Positions 9,275-17,997 of a DNA stretch of 64,000 nucleotides are shown here, in pieces. Below the pieces are notes generated by a model. The model saw only the letters and a program-made list of their open reading frames with translations, ran no database searches and was not told the origin of the DNA. The stretch comes from CAVRCT01 sp963719645. Lineage in GTDB: Bacteria > Pseudomonadota > Gammaproteobacteria > DSM-16500. The stretch spans positions 186,001 to 250,000 of the forward strand of contig CAVRCT010000005.1 in NCBI GenBank assembly GCA_963719645.1. Reading direction: 5' to 3'. A program made the translations under genes and the position numbers. Position 1 is the stretch's first letter. Every line of letters begins with the position of its first letter.

Positions 9275-10381
9275 TTATATTCTCATTGGCATAACAACAT
9301 ACAAACTGTCATCTTTTTCAGCAGACTCGATTAAAACACCACCACTTGGATCATTGAATGAACATCTGATCTTATCTGTGGCGATAGTTGACACAACGTC
9401 CAGTAAGTAGGCTACATTGAACCCAATTTCAACGTTATTACCTTGATATTCCAACTGAATCACTTCTTCCGCTTCTTCTTGCTCGGGATTATTCGCCACA
9501 ATTCGCAAAGAGTCCGTGTCTAATTGCAACCGAATGCCACGGAATTTCTCGTTAGAAAGAATCGAAGCGCGCGCCAATGCTTGCTTCAATGCGTCACGAC
9601 TGGCAATCGCGGTATTTTGAATACTCCGTGGGATTAATTTGTCGTAATCCGGATACTGCGCATTAATTAATTTAGAGGTAAAAATAAATTCGGAAGACTG
9701 CACGCGAAAATGATGATCACCGATATTAATTTTAACCGGCTCCTCCTGATTAGCGTCTAATAAACGCATCAATTCCAATACACTTTTACGCGGTAAAATA
9801 ACTTTAGCTTGCATATTTGTCGCTTCAAGACCCGCAATACTGCTAAATGCTAAGCGATGACCATCCGTTGCAACACATTTCATGGTATTTTGCTGAATAT
9901 CAAATAAAGCACCATTCAAATAATGTCTCACATCTTGCTGACCCATCGCAAAATACACATTACTAATTAATTTTTTTAATCTCCCTTGCTCAAGAAAAAA
10001 TTCCGTATTAAACGTCGTGTCTTCGACGGATGGAAAATCTTGCGCAGGCAGGGTAGAGAGCAAAAAACGGCTGCGTCCTGAGCGCAGAACAACATGATCA
10101 TTTTCTAAAACGAGCGTCATCACAGCGTCGTCAGGCAATGCACGGCTAATATCTAATAACTTGCGTGCTGACACGGTAATGGCAAACGGTTCAGACACTT
10201 CATCCAGGATCGCATTACCGATGAGTTCAACTTCCGTATCCGTCGCCGTCAACGAAAGATGGTTCTCTTTCACTTTGATTAAAACATTCGCCAAAATAGG
10301 CAGTGTTTGCCTGCGCTCAACCACACCGCTAATCATTTGCAAGGGTTTGAGCAACGCCGCGCGTTGAATTTTCACTTTCAT
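9275..10381 (-). CDS. dnaN: DNA polymerase III beta sliding clamp
   Basis: 368 residues, the usual DnaN length, starting MKVKIQRAALLKPLQMISGVVERRQTLPIL written here in part as VVERRQTLPILANVL. It shows the three-domain clamp pattern, the Arg-rich DNA-facing segment VATDGHRLAFSS near 170-180, and the conserved C-terminus DDSLYVVMPMRI. It forms a dimeric ring that tethers Pol III and recruits polymerase I, ligase and MutS. It follows dnaA by 16 bases and is probably co-transcribed with it. Confidence 0.98.
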   Translation of the reverse strand: MKVKIQRAALLKPLQMISGVVERRQTLPILANVLIKVKENHLSLTATDTEVELIGNAILDEVSEPFAITVSARKLLDISRALPDDAVMTLVLENDHVVLRSGRSRFLLSTLPAQDFPSVEDTTFNTEFFLEQGRLKKLISNVYFAMGQQDVRHYLNGALFDIQQNTMKCVATDGHRLAFSSIAGLEATNMQAKVILPRKSVLELMRLLDANQEEPVKINIGDHHFRVQSSEFIFTSKLINAQYPDYDKLIPRSIQNTAIASRDALKQALARASILSNEKFRGIRLQLDTDSLRIVANNPEQEEAEEVIQLEYQGNNVEIGFNVAYLLDVVSTIATDKIRCSFNDPSGGVLIESAEKDDSLYVVMPMRI

Positions 10382-10397
10382 AAGCTATCCTTTGTGA

Positions 10398-11768
10398 TTA
10401 AGTCGTCAAAATTCGCAACAAGTTAGTATAATCTTCTTCGATATCTTGGTTTGATTGCTTAAATTCAGCAATCACACGGCACGCATGCAACACCGTCGTA
10501 TGATCACGTCCGCCAAACGCATCGCCAATTTCCGGCAAACTGTGATTGGTTAATTCTTTCGCCAGCGCCATCGCCATCTGCCGCGGTCGTGCCACCGAAC
10601 GGCTACGCCGTTTCGATAATAAATCTGCCATTTTCACTTTGTAATATTCAGCAACGGTTTTTTGGATATTTTCAATGGTGATTAATTTATCTTGTAACGC
10701 CAACAAATCACGCAATGCGTCTTTGACAAAATCTAACGTGATCGCTTTTCCCGTAAAATGTGCATTCGCAATAATCCGTTTTAAGGCACCTTCCAATTCA
10801 CGCACATTGGAACGAATCCGTTTGGCGACAAAAAAAGCCACTTCATACGGTAAAATAATTTTTGAAGACTCGGCTTTGCTCATCAAAATAGCAACCCGTG
10901 TTTCGAGTTCCGGCGGCTCGACTGCAACGGTCAGCCCCCAGCCAAAACGCGATTTTAAGCGTTCTTCGACACCATTGATTTCTTTTGGATAACGATCACA
11001 CGTCAAAATAACTTGTTGTTGGCCTTCTAACAATGCATTGAACGTATGAAAAAATTCTTCCTGAGAACGATCTTTGCCCGCAAAAAATTGAATATCATCG
11101 ATGAGCAATGCATCCACCGTCCGATAATAGCGTTTAAAATCATTCATAGAATTCGTTTGTAAGGCACGTACCATGTCAGCAACAAATCGCTCTGAGTGCA
11201 AATAAAGGACTTTTGCATTCGGATTATTTCGCATAATTTGATTACCAATCGCGTGCAATAAGTGGGTTTTGCCCAACCCAACACCGCCATATAAATAAAG
11301 CGGGTTATACGCAACGCCTGGATTTTCACCCACTTGCAACGATGCGGCTTTTGCTAATTGGTTTGATTTCCCCTCGACAAAATTGTCAAAGGTAAACGTA
11401 GGATTAATATTACTCTGATGATTCGGTAAATCCGATGCAGTCGTCGCTTTATGCCGCTGCGGACTCGATTGCGTGACTGGATTAGCCGTTTGGATTTTAT
11501 TTTCTGCTTTCGGTTGCAATAATCGTTTGCTACCAATTTCAAGCGTAACAGAAGGCGGCTCAGCATGACTAAATTGATTGATCAATTCTTTAATGCGATC
11601 CAAAAAGCGCTCATTAATCCAATCGACGACAAAACGGTTTGGCGCAAACAATGTCAACTTGTGGTCCACATGCTCAACTTGTAACGGTCTTATCCATGTA
11701 TTAAATTGTTGAGAAGGAAATTCATCCTGTAGACAACTTAGACATTTTTCCCAAAGCGTTGCGCTCAC
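10398..11768 (-). CDS. dnaA: chromosomal replication initiator DnaA
   Basis: 456 residues. Domain I at the N-terminus (LWEKCLSCLQDEFPSQQFNTWIRPL), a Gln/Thr-rich linker at about 90-120, an AAA+ domain with Walker A GGVGLGKTHLL near 163 and Walker B ALLIDDIQFF near 223, and the C-terminal helix-turn-helix signature GGRDHTTVLHACR near 425. It binds DnaA boxes and melts oriC. No good DnaA boxes are visible directly upstream; the best cluster is at 38497-38637 in the rpmH-folC gap. Confidence 0.98.
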   Translation of the reverse strand: MSATLWEKCLSCLQDEFPSQQFNTWIRPLQVEHVDHKLTLFAPNRFVVDWINERFLDRIKELINQFSHAEPPSVTLEIGSKRLLQPKAENKIQTANPVTQSSPQRHKATTASDLPNHQSNINPTFTFDNFVEGKSNQLAKAASLQVGENPGVAYNPLYLYGGVGLGKTHLLHAIGNQIMRNNPNAKVLYLHSERFVADMVRALQTNSMNDFKRYYRTVDALLIDDIQFFAGKDRSQEEFFHTFNALLEGQQQVILTCDRYPKEINGVEERLKSRFGWGLTVAVEPPELETRVAILMSKAESSKIILPYEVAFFVAKRIRSNVRELEGALKRIIANAHFTGKAITLDFVKDALRDLLALQDKLITIENIQKTVAEYYKVKMADLLSKRRSRSVARPRQMAMALAKELTNHSLPEIGDAFGGRDHTTVLHACRVIAEFKQSNQDIEEDYTNLLRILTT

Positions 11769-11853
11769 TCACATCTCCTGAAACTAAAAATCATCGCTGA
11801 GTATACTACATGTATCGCTACCATACAGCAAATTGCACTGGTCGGGTCTGGCA

Positions 11854-12093
11854 CAAATGGCACTCGCTTAAGAACTGTCATCCCGGAATTTAGTAGCTCT
11901 TAACGAGCGCCTTTTGCTCGTTTAGAGCTACTTAATGTCCGGGATCCATCTTCAATTTATCGCATTCTTGCTTTTTAACTTACTGTGCTTTAAGCAAAAT
12001 GGATCCCGGACATTAACTGGCGCTAAATTCGCAAAAAGCGCTCATTAAGCGCCAGTAAATTCCGGGATGACAGTTCTTAAGCGAGTGTCATTG
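11854..12093. repeat. palindromic element family B, copy B1
   Basis: A 240-bp element filling the divergent gap between dnaA and polA. Termini are CAAATGGCACTCGCTTAAG and the inverse CTTAAGCGAGTGTCATTG. Each arm carries its own secondary hairpin (left stem GTAGCTC/GAGCTAC, right stem CTGGCGC/GCGCCAG) inside a larger pairing of TCCCGGAATTTA and TTAATGTCCGGGATCC. The second copy, 47517-47753, is nearly identical. It encodes no protein. Because it occupies almost the whole intergenic space, the dnaA and polA promoters must lie at its margins or inside it. Confidence 0.9.
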
Positions 12094-12193
12094 TGGTCCT
12101 GGGCGATTAAATTTGCTAAAACAGATGACTCTTTCAAAGCTTAAAATTATTGCGTATCATCCAGCGATCCACCTTCTCGGAAATCAAATTTTT

Positions 12194-14887
12194 ATGGTCA
12201 ACAAAAAACCGCTCATTTTGGTAGATGGTTCTTCTTATCTGTATCGCGCATTTCATGCCATGCCCGCGCTTACCAATTCAAAAGCATTTCCGACGGGTGC
12301 TGTGTACGGTGTCGTCAATATGCTGCGCCGCTTGTTAAAAGATTATGAACCGGAGCAAATCGCAGTCGTATTTGATGCAAAAGGCAAAACCTTTCGCGAT
12401 GATCTGTTTGATAAATACAAAGCCAATCGACAAGCCATGCCGACTGACTTGGTTCAACAAATTCAACCGATTCATGACGTGATTCGCGCGATGGGAATTC
12501 CTCTGATTATGGAAGAAGGGGTCGAAGCCGATGATGTCATTGGTACCTTAGCAAAACAAGCGACCGCCCAAGGGATGCAAACCATTATTTCCACCGGCGA
12601 CAAAGATTTAGCCCAATTGGTTGATCCGCATATTACGCTGATCAACACCATGACCAATACCGAATTGAATCCCACCACGGTGGAAGAAAAATTTGGTATT
12701 CCACCCAGCTTAATCATCGATTATTTAACGCTCGTCGGAGACACCGTCGACAATATCCCCGGTGTGCCTCAAGTCGGCCCAAAAACAGCCGTAAAATGGC
12801 TAAAAGAATATGGTTCGTTAGACGCAATTGTGAGCTCCGCCGACAAAATAACCGGCAAAGTCGGCGAAAATCTACGTGCACATTTGCCTCAAATACCGCT
12901 CGCCAAACAATTGGTAACGATTAAAATGGATGTCGAATTAGCGGAAAAAATTACCGATTTAATTCGCCAGCCGCCCGATAACGAAAAATTGATTGAGCTC
13001 TATCGTGACCTCGAATTCAAATCTTGGTTAAATGAATTACTTGAAAAAAATCCGCAAAAAACATCTGAAAAATATGCCGATTATATGACGCTTTTTTCTG
13101 ACAACGAACTCGATGCGTGGCTAGAAAAATTAAACCGTGCAGATATTTTTGCTCTGGATACGGAAACGACCAGCTTAAATTACATGGAAGCCAAACTCGT
13201 TGGTATCTCATTTGCAATAACTGCCGGGCAGGGTGTTTATATTCCACTTGCGCATTCGTACGAGAATGCCCCAGCCCAATTAAATTTGACATCCGTGTTA
13301 GCAAAATTTAAACCTCTCTTAGAAAACGCAGCGATTAAAAAAATTGGTCATAACATTAAATACGACAGTGAAGTATTGGCGAATTACGATATTCATCTAC
13401 AAGGCATTGCCTTTGACACGATGCTGGAATCTTACATCTTAGAGAGCGCAAGCAATTCACATGACATGGATTCTCTCGCGTTGAAATATTTAGGCTGGCG
13501 AACGATTCATTACGAAGATGTCGCAGGAAAAGGTGCAAAACAAATATCATTTGATCAAGTCACGATTGAATCTGCTGCAACCTATGCCGCAGAAGATGCG
13601 GATGTCACATTGCAATTGCATCAAACACTTTGGCCTAAACTAACCAAAGAACCTGGTTTGCAAAAAGTCTTCACTGACATCGAAATGCCACTCATTCCTG
13701 TGCTGGCGCGCATGGAAAGAAATGGCGTACTGATTGATGCGGATAAATTAAAAAAACAAAGCGCTCAGTTAGAAAAAAGAGTCGCTGAGTTAGAACAAGA
13801 AACTTATGAATTAGCGGGCGGCGAATTTAATTTAAATTCCCCAAAACAATTACAAGAAGTGTTATACCAAAAATTAAACTTGCCTATCTTGCAAAAAACA
13901 CCGACAGGTCAACCCTCGACAGCTGAGCCCGTTTTACAAGAGCTCGCCTTAGAATATCCGCTGCCAGAAAAAATAATCGAATTTCGCACGTTAAGTAAAT
14001 TAATTACGACTTACACAAAACGATTGCCCGAACAAATTAATCCTCATACCAAAAGAATTCATACTTCTTACAATCAAACAGGTGCGGCAACCGGCAGGCT
14101 CTCATCCTCTGACCCAAATTTACAAAATATTCCTATTCGCACAGAGGAAGGAAGGCGTATTCGACAAGCTTTTATTGCGCCGAAAGGCTACCAACTCATC
14201 AGCACCGATTATTCACAAATTGAATTGCGAATCATGGCGCATATTTCGGAAGATCCAAATCTGTTAAAAGCATTTGCTAATAATTTAGATGTGCATGCTG
14301 CCACGGCAGCAGAAGTATTAGGTAAAAAAATTGATGACGTGAGCTCAGACGAACGCCGCGGTGCAAAAGCCATTAATTTTGGCTTGATTTATGGCATGTC
14401 AGCGTTTGGTTTAGCCAAGCAGTTAGGTGTGTCACGCACCGAGGCGCAAGAATATATCGATCTTTATTTTGCGCGTTATCCCAAGATTAAAGAATACATG
14501 GAAAAAACGCGTGAAAATGCGCATCAAAAAGGTTTTGTAGAAACATTATGGGGTCGACGTTTGTATTTACCTGACATTAATTCCAGCCAAATTCCACGGC
14601 AAAAAGCTGCGGAAAGAACCGCTATTAACGCACCCTTACAAGGCAGTGCCGCCGACATCATCAAGCGTGCCATGATTGCGTTAGATCATTGGCTACAGAC
14701 CCATGACATCGATGCCAAAATGATTATGCAAGTACACGATGAATTGGTGTTTGAAGTCCATGAATCCGCAGTGGATACGCTGTTACCGGTCATCGAAAAA
14801 CAGATGATGGCAGCCGCCAATTTACAAGTTCCATTATTAGTGAGTCTTGGGGTGGGAGATAATTGGGATGCCGCCTCGGGTAAATAA
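12194..14887 (+). CDS. polA: DNA polymerase I
   Basis: 897 residues from the ATG at 12194, which gives the normal PolA start MVNKKPLILVDGSSYLYRAF; an in-frame ATG at 12113 would add 27 atypical residues. Domains: 5'-3' exonuclease (1 to about 290; EGVEADDVIGTLA, GDTVDNIPGVPQVGPKTA), 3'-5' proofreading domain with intact DTETTS near 321 and later Asp residues, and polymerase domain with motif A DYSQIELRIMAH, motif B RRGAKAINFGLIYG and motif C MQVHDELVFE. It acts in Okazaki fragment maturation and repair. The ribosome-binding site is weak. Confidence 0.97.
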   Translation: MVNKKPLILVDGSSYLYRAFHAMPALTNSKAFPTGAVYGVVNMLRRLLKDYEPEQIAVVFDAKGKTFRDDLFDKYKANRQAMPTDLVQQIQPIHDVIRAMGIPLIMEEGVEADDVIGTLAKQATAQGMQTIISTGDKDLAQLVDPHITLINTMTNTELNPTTVEEKFGIPPSLIIDYLTLVGDTVDNIPGVPQVGPKTAVKWLKEYGSLDAIVSSADKITGKVGENLRAHLPQIPLAKQLVTIKMDVELAEKITDLIRQPPDNEKLIELYRDLEFKSWLNELLEKNPQKTSEKYADYMTLFSDNELDAWLEKLNRADIFALDTETTSLNYMEAKLVGISFAITAGQGVYIPLAHSYENAPAQLNLTSVLAKFKPLLENAAIKKIGHNIKYDSEVLANYDIHLQGIAFDTMLESYILESASNSHDMDSLALKYLGWRTIHYEDVAGKGAKQISFDQVTIESAATYAAEDADVTLQLHQTLWPKLTKEPGLQKVFTDIEMPLIPVLARMERNGVLIDADKLKKQSAQLEKRVAELEQETYELAGGEFNLNSPKQLQEVLYQKLNLPILQKTPTGQPSTAEPVLQELALEYPLPEKIIEFRTLSKLITTYTKRLPEQINPHTKRIHTSYNQTGAATGRLSSSDPNLQNIPIRTEEGRRIRQAFIAPKGYQLISTDYSQIELRIMAHISEDPNLLKAFANNLDVHAATAAEVLGKKIDDVSSDERRGAKAINFGLIYGMSAFGLAKQLGVSRTEAQEYIDLYFARYPKIKEYMEKTRENAHQKGFVETLWGRRLYLPDINSSQIPRQKAAERTAINAPLQGSAADIIKRAMIALDHWLQTHDIDAKMIMQVHDELVFEVHESAVDTLLPVIEKQMMAAANLQVPLLVSLGVGDNWDAASGK

Positions 14888-14898
14888 ATTTCACAGAG

Positions 14899-15155
14899 AT
14901 CAAACATTCCCGCAATAAGCCGCCTTAAACCGAGCCACGACCGTCAGGGAGTGTCACACATCGTGAATCGAGACAAGCCGAAAATAGGATCGCCGGTAAT
15001 CGCTCCCTGACGGTCGCGGCTCGGTTTAAAGCGGCTTATTGCGGGAATGTTTTGATCTGAGCCGCGACCGTCAGGGAGCGATTACCGGCGATCCTATTTT
15101 CGCTTATCTCGATTCACGATGTGTGACACTCCCTGACGGTCGTGGCTCGGTTAAA
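14899..15155. repeat. compound palindrome of family D, copy D1
   Basis: Fills the 343-base gap after polA. The outer pair GAGCCACGACCGTCAGGGAG (14932-14951) and its near-inverse at 15003-15022 form one hairpin; it is bracketed by inverted repeats of AACATTCCCGCAATAAGCCG. A second inverted copy of the D interior (15057-15150) follows, so the block is a large palindrome centred near 15040. The CGACCGTCAGG/CCTGACGGTCG arms recur at 29154-29264 and 33728-33825 with different interiors. Confidence 0.85.
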
Positions 15156-15230
15156 ACGTAGTGCTTTATCATTGCCGAATCAACCAAACCAGTTTATCTT
15201 ACTAACATCAACTAACAAGGAAGTTAGCGA

Positions 15231-16064
15231 ATGCAATATACCCCCGCCACGACGCCCGAAAGTTATCCGCAATTAATAAAACGCGGTTTAACGCTGTATC
15301 GCAAAGCATTTCGACACGTCATCCTCTTCGCATTGCTCACAGCGATCGCTGTGTTCTTACCGCGTTTAATTAATTTAATTTGGCAATATAATTTTTTTGC
15401 CATCAATACCTCCCACCCATACTTAAACAGAGTCTGCCAATTAGTTTTTACCTTAATTGATTTAACCTTTTTTACTGCAATTCTCTGGCGTTTGCAGTGT
15501 CGAATGGTCGGAATCAAAGATACCTTGCTCAAGGATTTCATCACGGCCTGTAAAAAATTGCCGCGCATTTTTATCGCCGGATTAATTCAATCATTCTGTC
15601 TTTATTTGATCAGTTTAGTTGGGGTAGTTATCTTGCTGATCCTATTACCCGGCAACTTGCAAGACGTGTCCGAGCTGGATCATTTAGCCCTCTTCCTGAC
15701 AATTACTTTATTCACTGTCGTCATTTTTTATGTCTTTTATTTATTTTATTTTTACTTACCGTTAATTTTAACCGAAAGCCGTAGCATCTTAGGCGCTTTA
15801 AAACGAAGTGTCATTTTAGTGCATGGAAATTTTTGGCGTACCTTGATCTTTCAAGCGACACCTTGGCTGACTTACTTAATTCTATTGGTTGTTCTTCGAA
15901 GCGTTTTTCATATTGATTTGCATATTTATTTTATTGAAATAAAGAATGTCACGCTCTCAAGCACATCACTCCACATTTTAATTTTTACGCTATTTGTTCC
16001 ATGGGTGGCGATCAATTTATTGATTCAAGTCCATGATCTAGAGTTGCGCAAAGGCTTAATTTAA
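15231..16064 (+). CDS. multipass membrane protein of unknown function
   Basis: 277 residues with about six hydrophobic segments (near 27-48, 65-80, 110-140, 150-185, 205-223, 245-265) and a short hydrophilic N-terminus, starting at an ATG preceded by AAGGAAG. The layout resembles small YciC-like or glycerophosphoryl-permease-like membrane proteins (GALKRSVILVHGNFWRTLIF near 185 is reminiscent), but no function can be assigned. It lies 14 bases upstream of ruvX and probably shares its transcript. Confidence 0.6.
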   Translation: MQYTPATTPESYPQLIKRGLTLYRKAFRHVILFALLTAIAVFLPRLINLIWQYNFFAINTSHPYLNRVCQLVFTLIDLTFFTAILWRLQCRMVGIKDTLLKDFITACKKLPRIFIAGLIQSFCLYLISLVGVVILLILLPGNLQDVSELDHLALFLTITLFTVVIFYVFYLFYFYLPLILTESRSILGALKRSVILVHGNFWRTLIFQATPWLTYLILLVVLRSVFHIDLHIYFIEIKNVTLSSTSLHILIFTLFVPWVAINLLIQVHDLELRKGLI

Positions 16065-16078
16065 AGTAGATTCCGCCC

Positions 16079-16504
16079 ATGAAATCGACTATTTTACTGG
16101 GCTTTGATTTTGGCATGAAACGCATTGGTGTCGCTGTCGGGCAAACCGTGACAAAGACAGCGAGAGCCCTCACCACGCTCAGTGCCAAGCAAGGGATTCC
16201 GCCATGGGAAATGCTGGATAAACTCATCAAAACATGGCAGCCGGATGCGTTCGTCATTGGAATTCCGCTAAATATGGATGGAACAGAACAACCATTGACC
16301 CACGCTGCACGTCATTTTGCAACAGAGCTCAACGCGCATTATCAATTACCGATCTATGAAATGGATGAGCGTCTTAGCACGAAGGATGCGCGGGAACGAG
16401 TTTTTGCTCAGGGTGGCTATAAAGCATTACAGAATGGACAAATTGACAGCGTCGCTGCACAATTGATTTTACAAAATTGGCTGTCTCAACATAACGAAGA
16501 GTAA
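16079..16504 (+). CDS. ruvX: Holliday junction resolvase-like RuvX/YqgF
   Basis: 141 residues, typical YqgF length. RNase H fold markers: LGFDFGMKRIGVAVGQ at the start with the first catalytic Asp, FVIGIPLNMDGTEQP in the middle, MDERLSTKDAR near 98, and a final acidic motif IDSVAAQLILQ. It is implicated in pre-16S rRNA 5' end processing and possibly junction resolution. Start has weak ribosome-binding sequence. It is followed after 4 bases by dsbB. Confidence 0.93.
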   Translation: MKSTILLGFDFGMKRIGVAVGQTVTKTARALTTLSAKQGIPPWEMLDKLIKTWQPDAFVIGIPLNMDGTEQPLTHAARHFATELNAHYQLPIYEMDERLSTKDARERVFAQGGYKALQNGQIDSVAAQLILQNWLSQHNEE

Positions 16505-16508
16505 CCTT

Positions 16509-17006
16509 ATGAAAATGCCTTCACTGCGTATGACTTATTTTATCTGCTTTATGATCGTTGCTTTTTTAATTGCAACCTCGGTGTATCTGCAAAAATATGA
16601 TGGAATCATTCCCTGCCCGCTCTGTCTTTTGCAACGAATTGATTTAGCCTTGCTAGGTATCTTATTTTTCTTTGGTTGCGCCTTTTCAATCAAACGATGC
16701 GGCGCATGGTTCGTTGGCGTGTTAGCCTTGATCGTCTCATCCGCGGGCATCCTCTTAGCCGGGCGCCAAGTTTGGTTACAACATTTACCGCCGGATAAAA
16801 ACGCGGATTGCGGGGTGAATTTGCAATATTTGCTGCATGTGCTGCCTTATGATCAAGTCTTCGCAAAAATCATGCAGGGATCGGCCGAATGCGCCCAAAA
16901 AAGTTGGCAGTTTTTAAGTATTAGTTTAGCGGAATGGTCTTTGTTATTTTTCATTTTATTTTGGGTAATTAGCGTCGGTCAGCTGCTAAGAAAACCAGTT
17001 TATTAA
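16509..17006 (+). CDS. dsbB: disulfide bond formation protein B
   Basis: 165 residues, four transmembrane segments. The first periplasmic pair is CPLC within GIIPCPLCLLQRIDL (near 36), and the second loop has Cys at NADCGV and AECAQKSW, the usual DsbB redox arrangement. It reoxidises DsbA and passes electrons to ubiquinone, which fits the ubi genes at 24911-27899. No dsbA is in this window. The 3' end overlaps the convergent SET-domain gene by 21 bases. Confidence 0.92.
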   Translation: MKMPSLRMTYFICFMIVAFLIATSVYLQKYDGIIPCPLCLLQRIDLALLGILFFFGCAFSIKRCGAWFVGVLALIVSSAGILLAGRQVWLQHLPPDKNADCGVNLQYLLHVLPYDQVFAKIMQGSAECAQKSWQFLSISLAEWSLLFFILFWVISVGQLLRKPVY

Positions 17007-17483
17007 ACGGCTAAGATCCGTTTTGAAAAAATAAATAATTAAATAAATCACCCCTGCTACCACAAAAGCACGTAACGGTGCCCCGCTCACGTAATGCAAT
17101 GCTTTACGCCACCGCGGTATTTTTTTAATGGCCATGACTCGTTCAGAAAACCATCGATCGCCATATGAAACAAAAATTTCTTCATCTTTCGCGATAGGAC
17201 GTAGCGCACGAAAAATTAACAGTTTATTTTCAAAATCGAATTCATACCCTGCATTGGGATCGCTCGCATGGTTATAAATACTGCCAAAACCTAAGGCAAT
17301 GGCACTGTTTTTACCTGCTTTGAAATAATAATCCACAAATGCAGGATCTTGGTTGTGCGTGGGTAAAATAATACATTCTTCAATCATTTCATCTTTAACA
17401 AATGCTTGTTCCGCAAAAACACCGTAGCCTGCAATCGCAGATAAACGCACACTTAATGGCTTTTGAATTAATTTTGCTTTCAT
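16986..17483 (-). CDS. SET-domain protein with C-terminal membrane anchor
   Basis: 165 residues. SET-domain features are visible: AGYGVFAEQAFVKDEMIEE (SET-N), GFGSIYNHASDPNAGYEF (the NH-containing SAM/Lys pocket motif, near 92-108), and AKDEEIFVSYGDRW with the conserved Tyr (near 123-135). SET proteins methylate protein lysines using SAM. A hydrophobic segment AFVVAGVIYLIIYFF at 141-155 suggests membrane anchoring, unusual for the family. The pre- and post-SET cysteine clusters are absent. Substrate is unknown; in intracellular bacteria such proteins can target host histones, but nothing here shows secretion. Confidence 0.8.
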   Translation of the reverse strand: MKAKLIQKPLSVRLSAIAGYGVFAEQAFVKDEMIEECIILPTHNQDPAFVDYYFKAGKNSAIALGFGSIYNHASDPNAGYEFDFENKLLIFRALRPIAKDEEIFVSYGDRWFSERVMAIKKIPRWRKALHYVSGAPLRAFVVAGVIYLIIYFFKTDLSRLINWFS

Positions 17484-17545
17484 AAATACTGCTTAACCGA
17501 TGAGTTAAGTTGTATAATACTCAAAATTTGCCTGATAGGAATACC

Positions 17546-17977
17546 ATGACAATAAAAAAATGGGTTGCCATTTTGCTCTTAGCAGCCAGCGTCTTCCATG
17601 TTCTTGCATCGGCACAAAATTCATTAGGCCAGGTCATCCAAATTAACTCTAATTTTCGTTCTGTGATCGGCAGCCCGACTTGGTTATTGATTATTCGTAA
17701 TGAAGACACCGGACAAGTTTTTCCCTATCTTTTTGATGTGAAAAACAAAGATAATTTTTGGCTAGCATTTACTTACGGTCGCACCTATCGTATAACTGCC
17801 TCTAAGCTAACATTTGGAACATATGCTGTGATTCATGATTTTTGCCACTTAGAAGAAATAGGTATTCTCGCCGGAAAATCCATGATCATTACATTAAAAG
17901 GCGATTTAACCCCATCACCCACAACGTTCAACTGCAATGTCATCCGTTTTGAAGACGCGGGTGAAATTGCTAAATAA
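17546..17977 (+). CDS. exported protein of unknown function
   Basis: 143 residues from the ATG at 17546, which has AGGA five bases upstream. Signal peptide: MTIKKWVAILLLAASVFHVLASA, likely cleaved after ASA. The mature part (about 120 residues) is beta-rich in appearance with two Cys (DFCHLEE, TFNCNV) that could form a disulfide. No family recognised. The next gene, a cystathionine beta-synthase, starts 20 bases on, so they may be co-transcribed. Confidence 0.7.
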   Translation: MTIKKWVAILLLAASVFHVLASAQNSLGQVIQINSNFRSVIGSPTWLLIIRNEDTGQVFPYLFDVKNKDNFWLAFTYGRTYRITASKLTFGTYAVIHDFCHLEEIGILAGKSMIITLKGDLTPSPTTFNCNVIRFEDAGEIAK

Positions 17978-17997
17978 TTTTAAAGTGAGGAGCTCTC

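Noticed and set aside
11769..11860. oriC immediately upstream of dnaA
   Set aside because: No TTATNCACA-like nonamers are visible there, and the gap is mostly the B1 repeat.
12113..12193. 27-residue N-terminal extension of PolA
   Set aside because: The in-frame ATG at 12194 gives the standard PolA N-terminus; the extension has no resemblance to the family.
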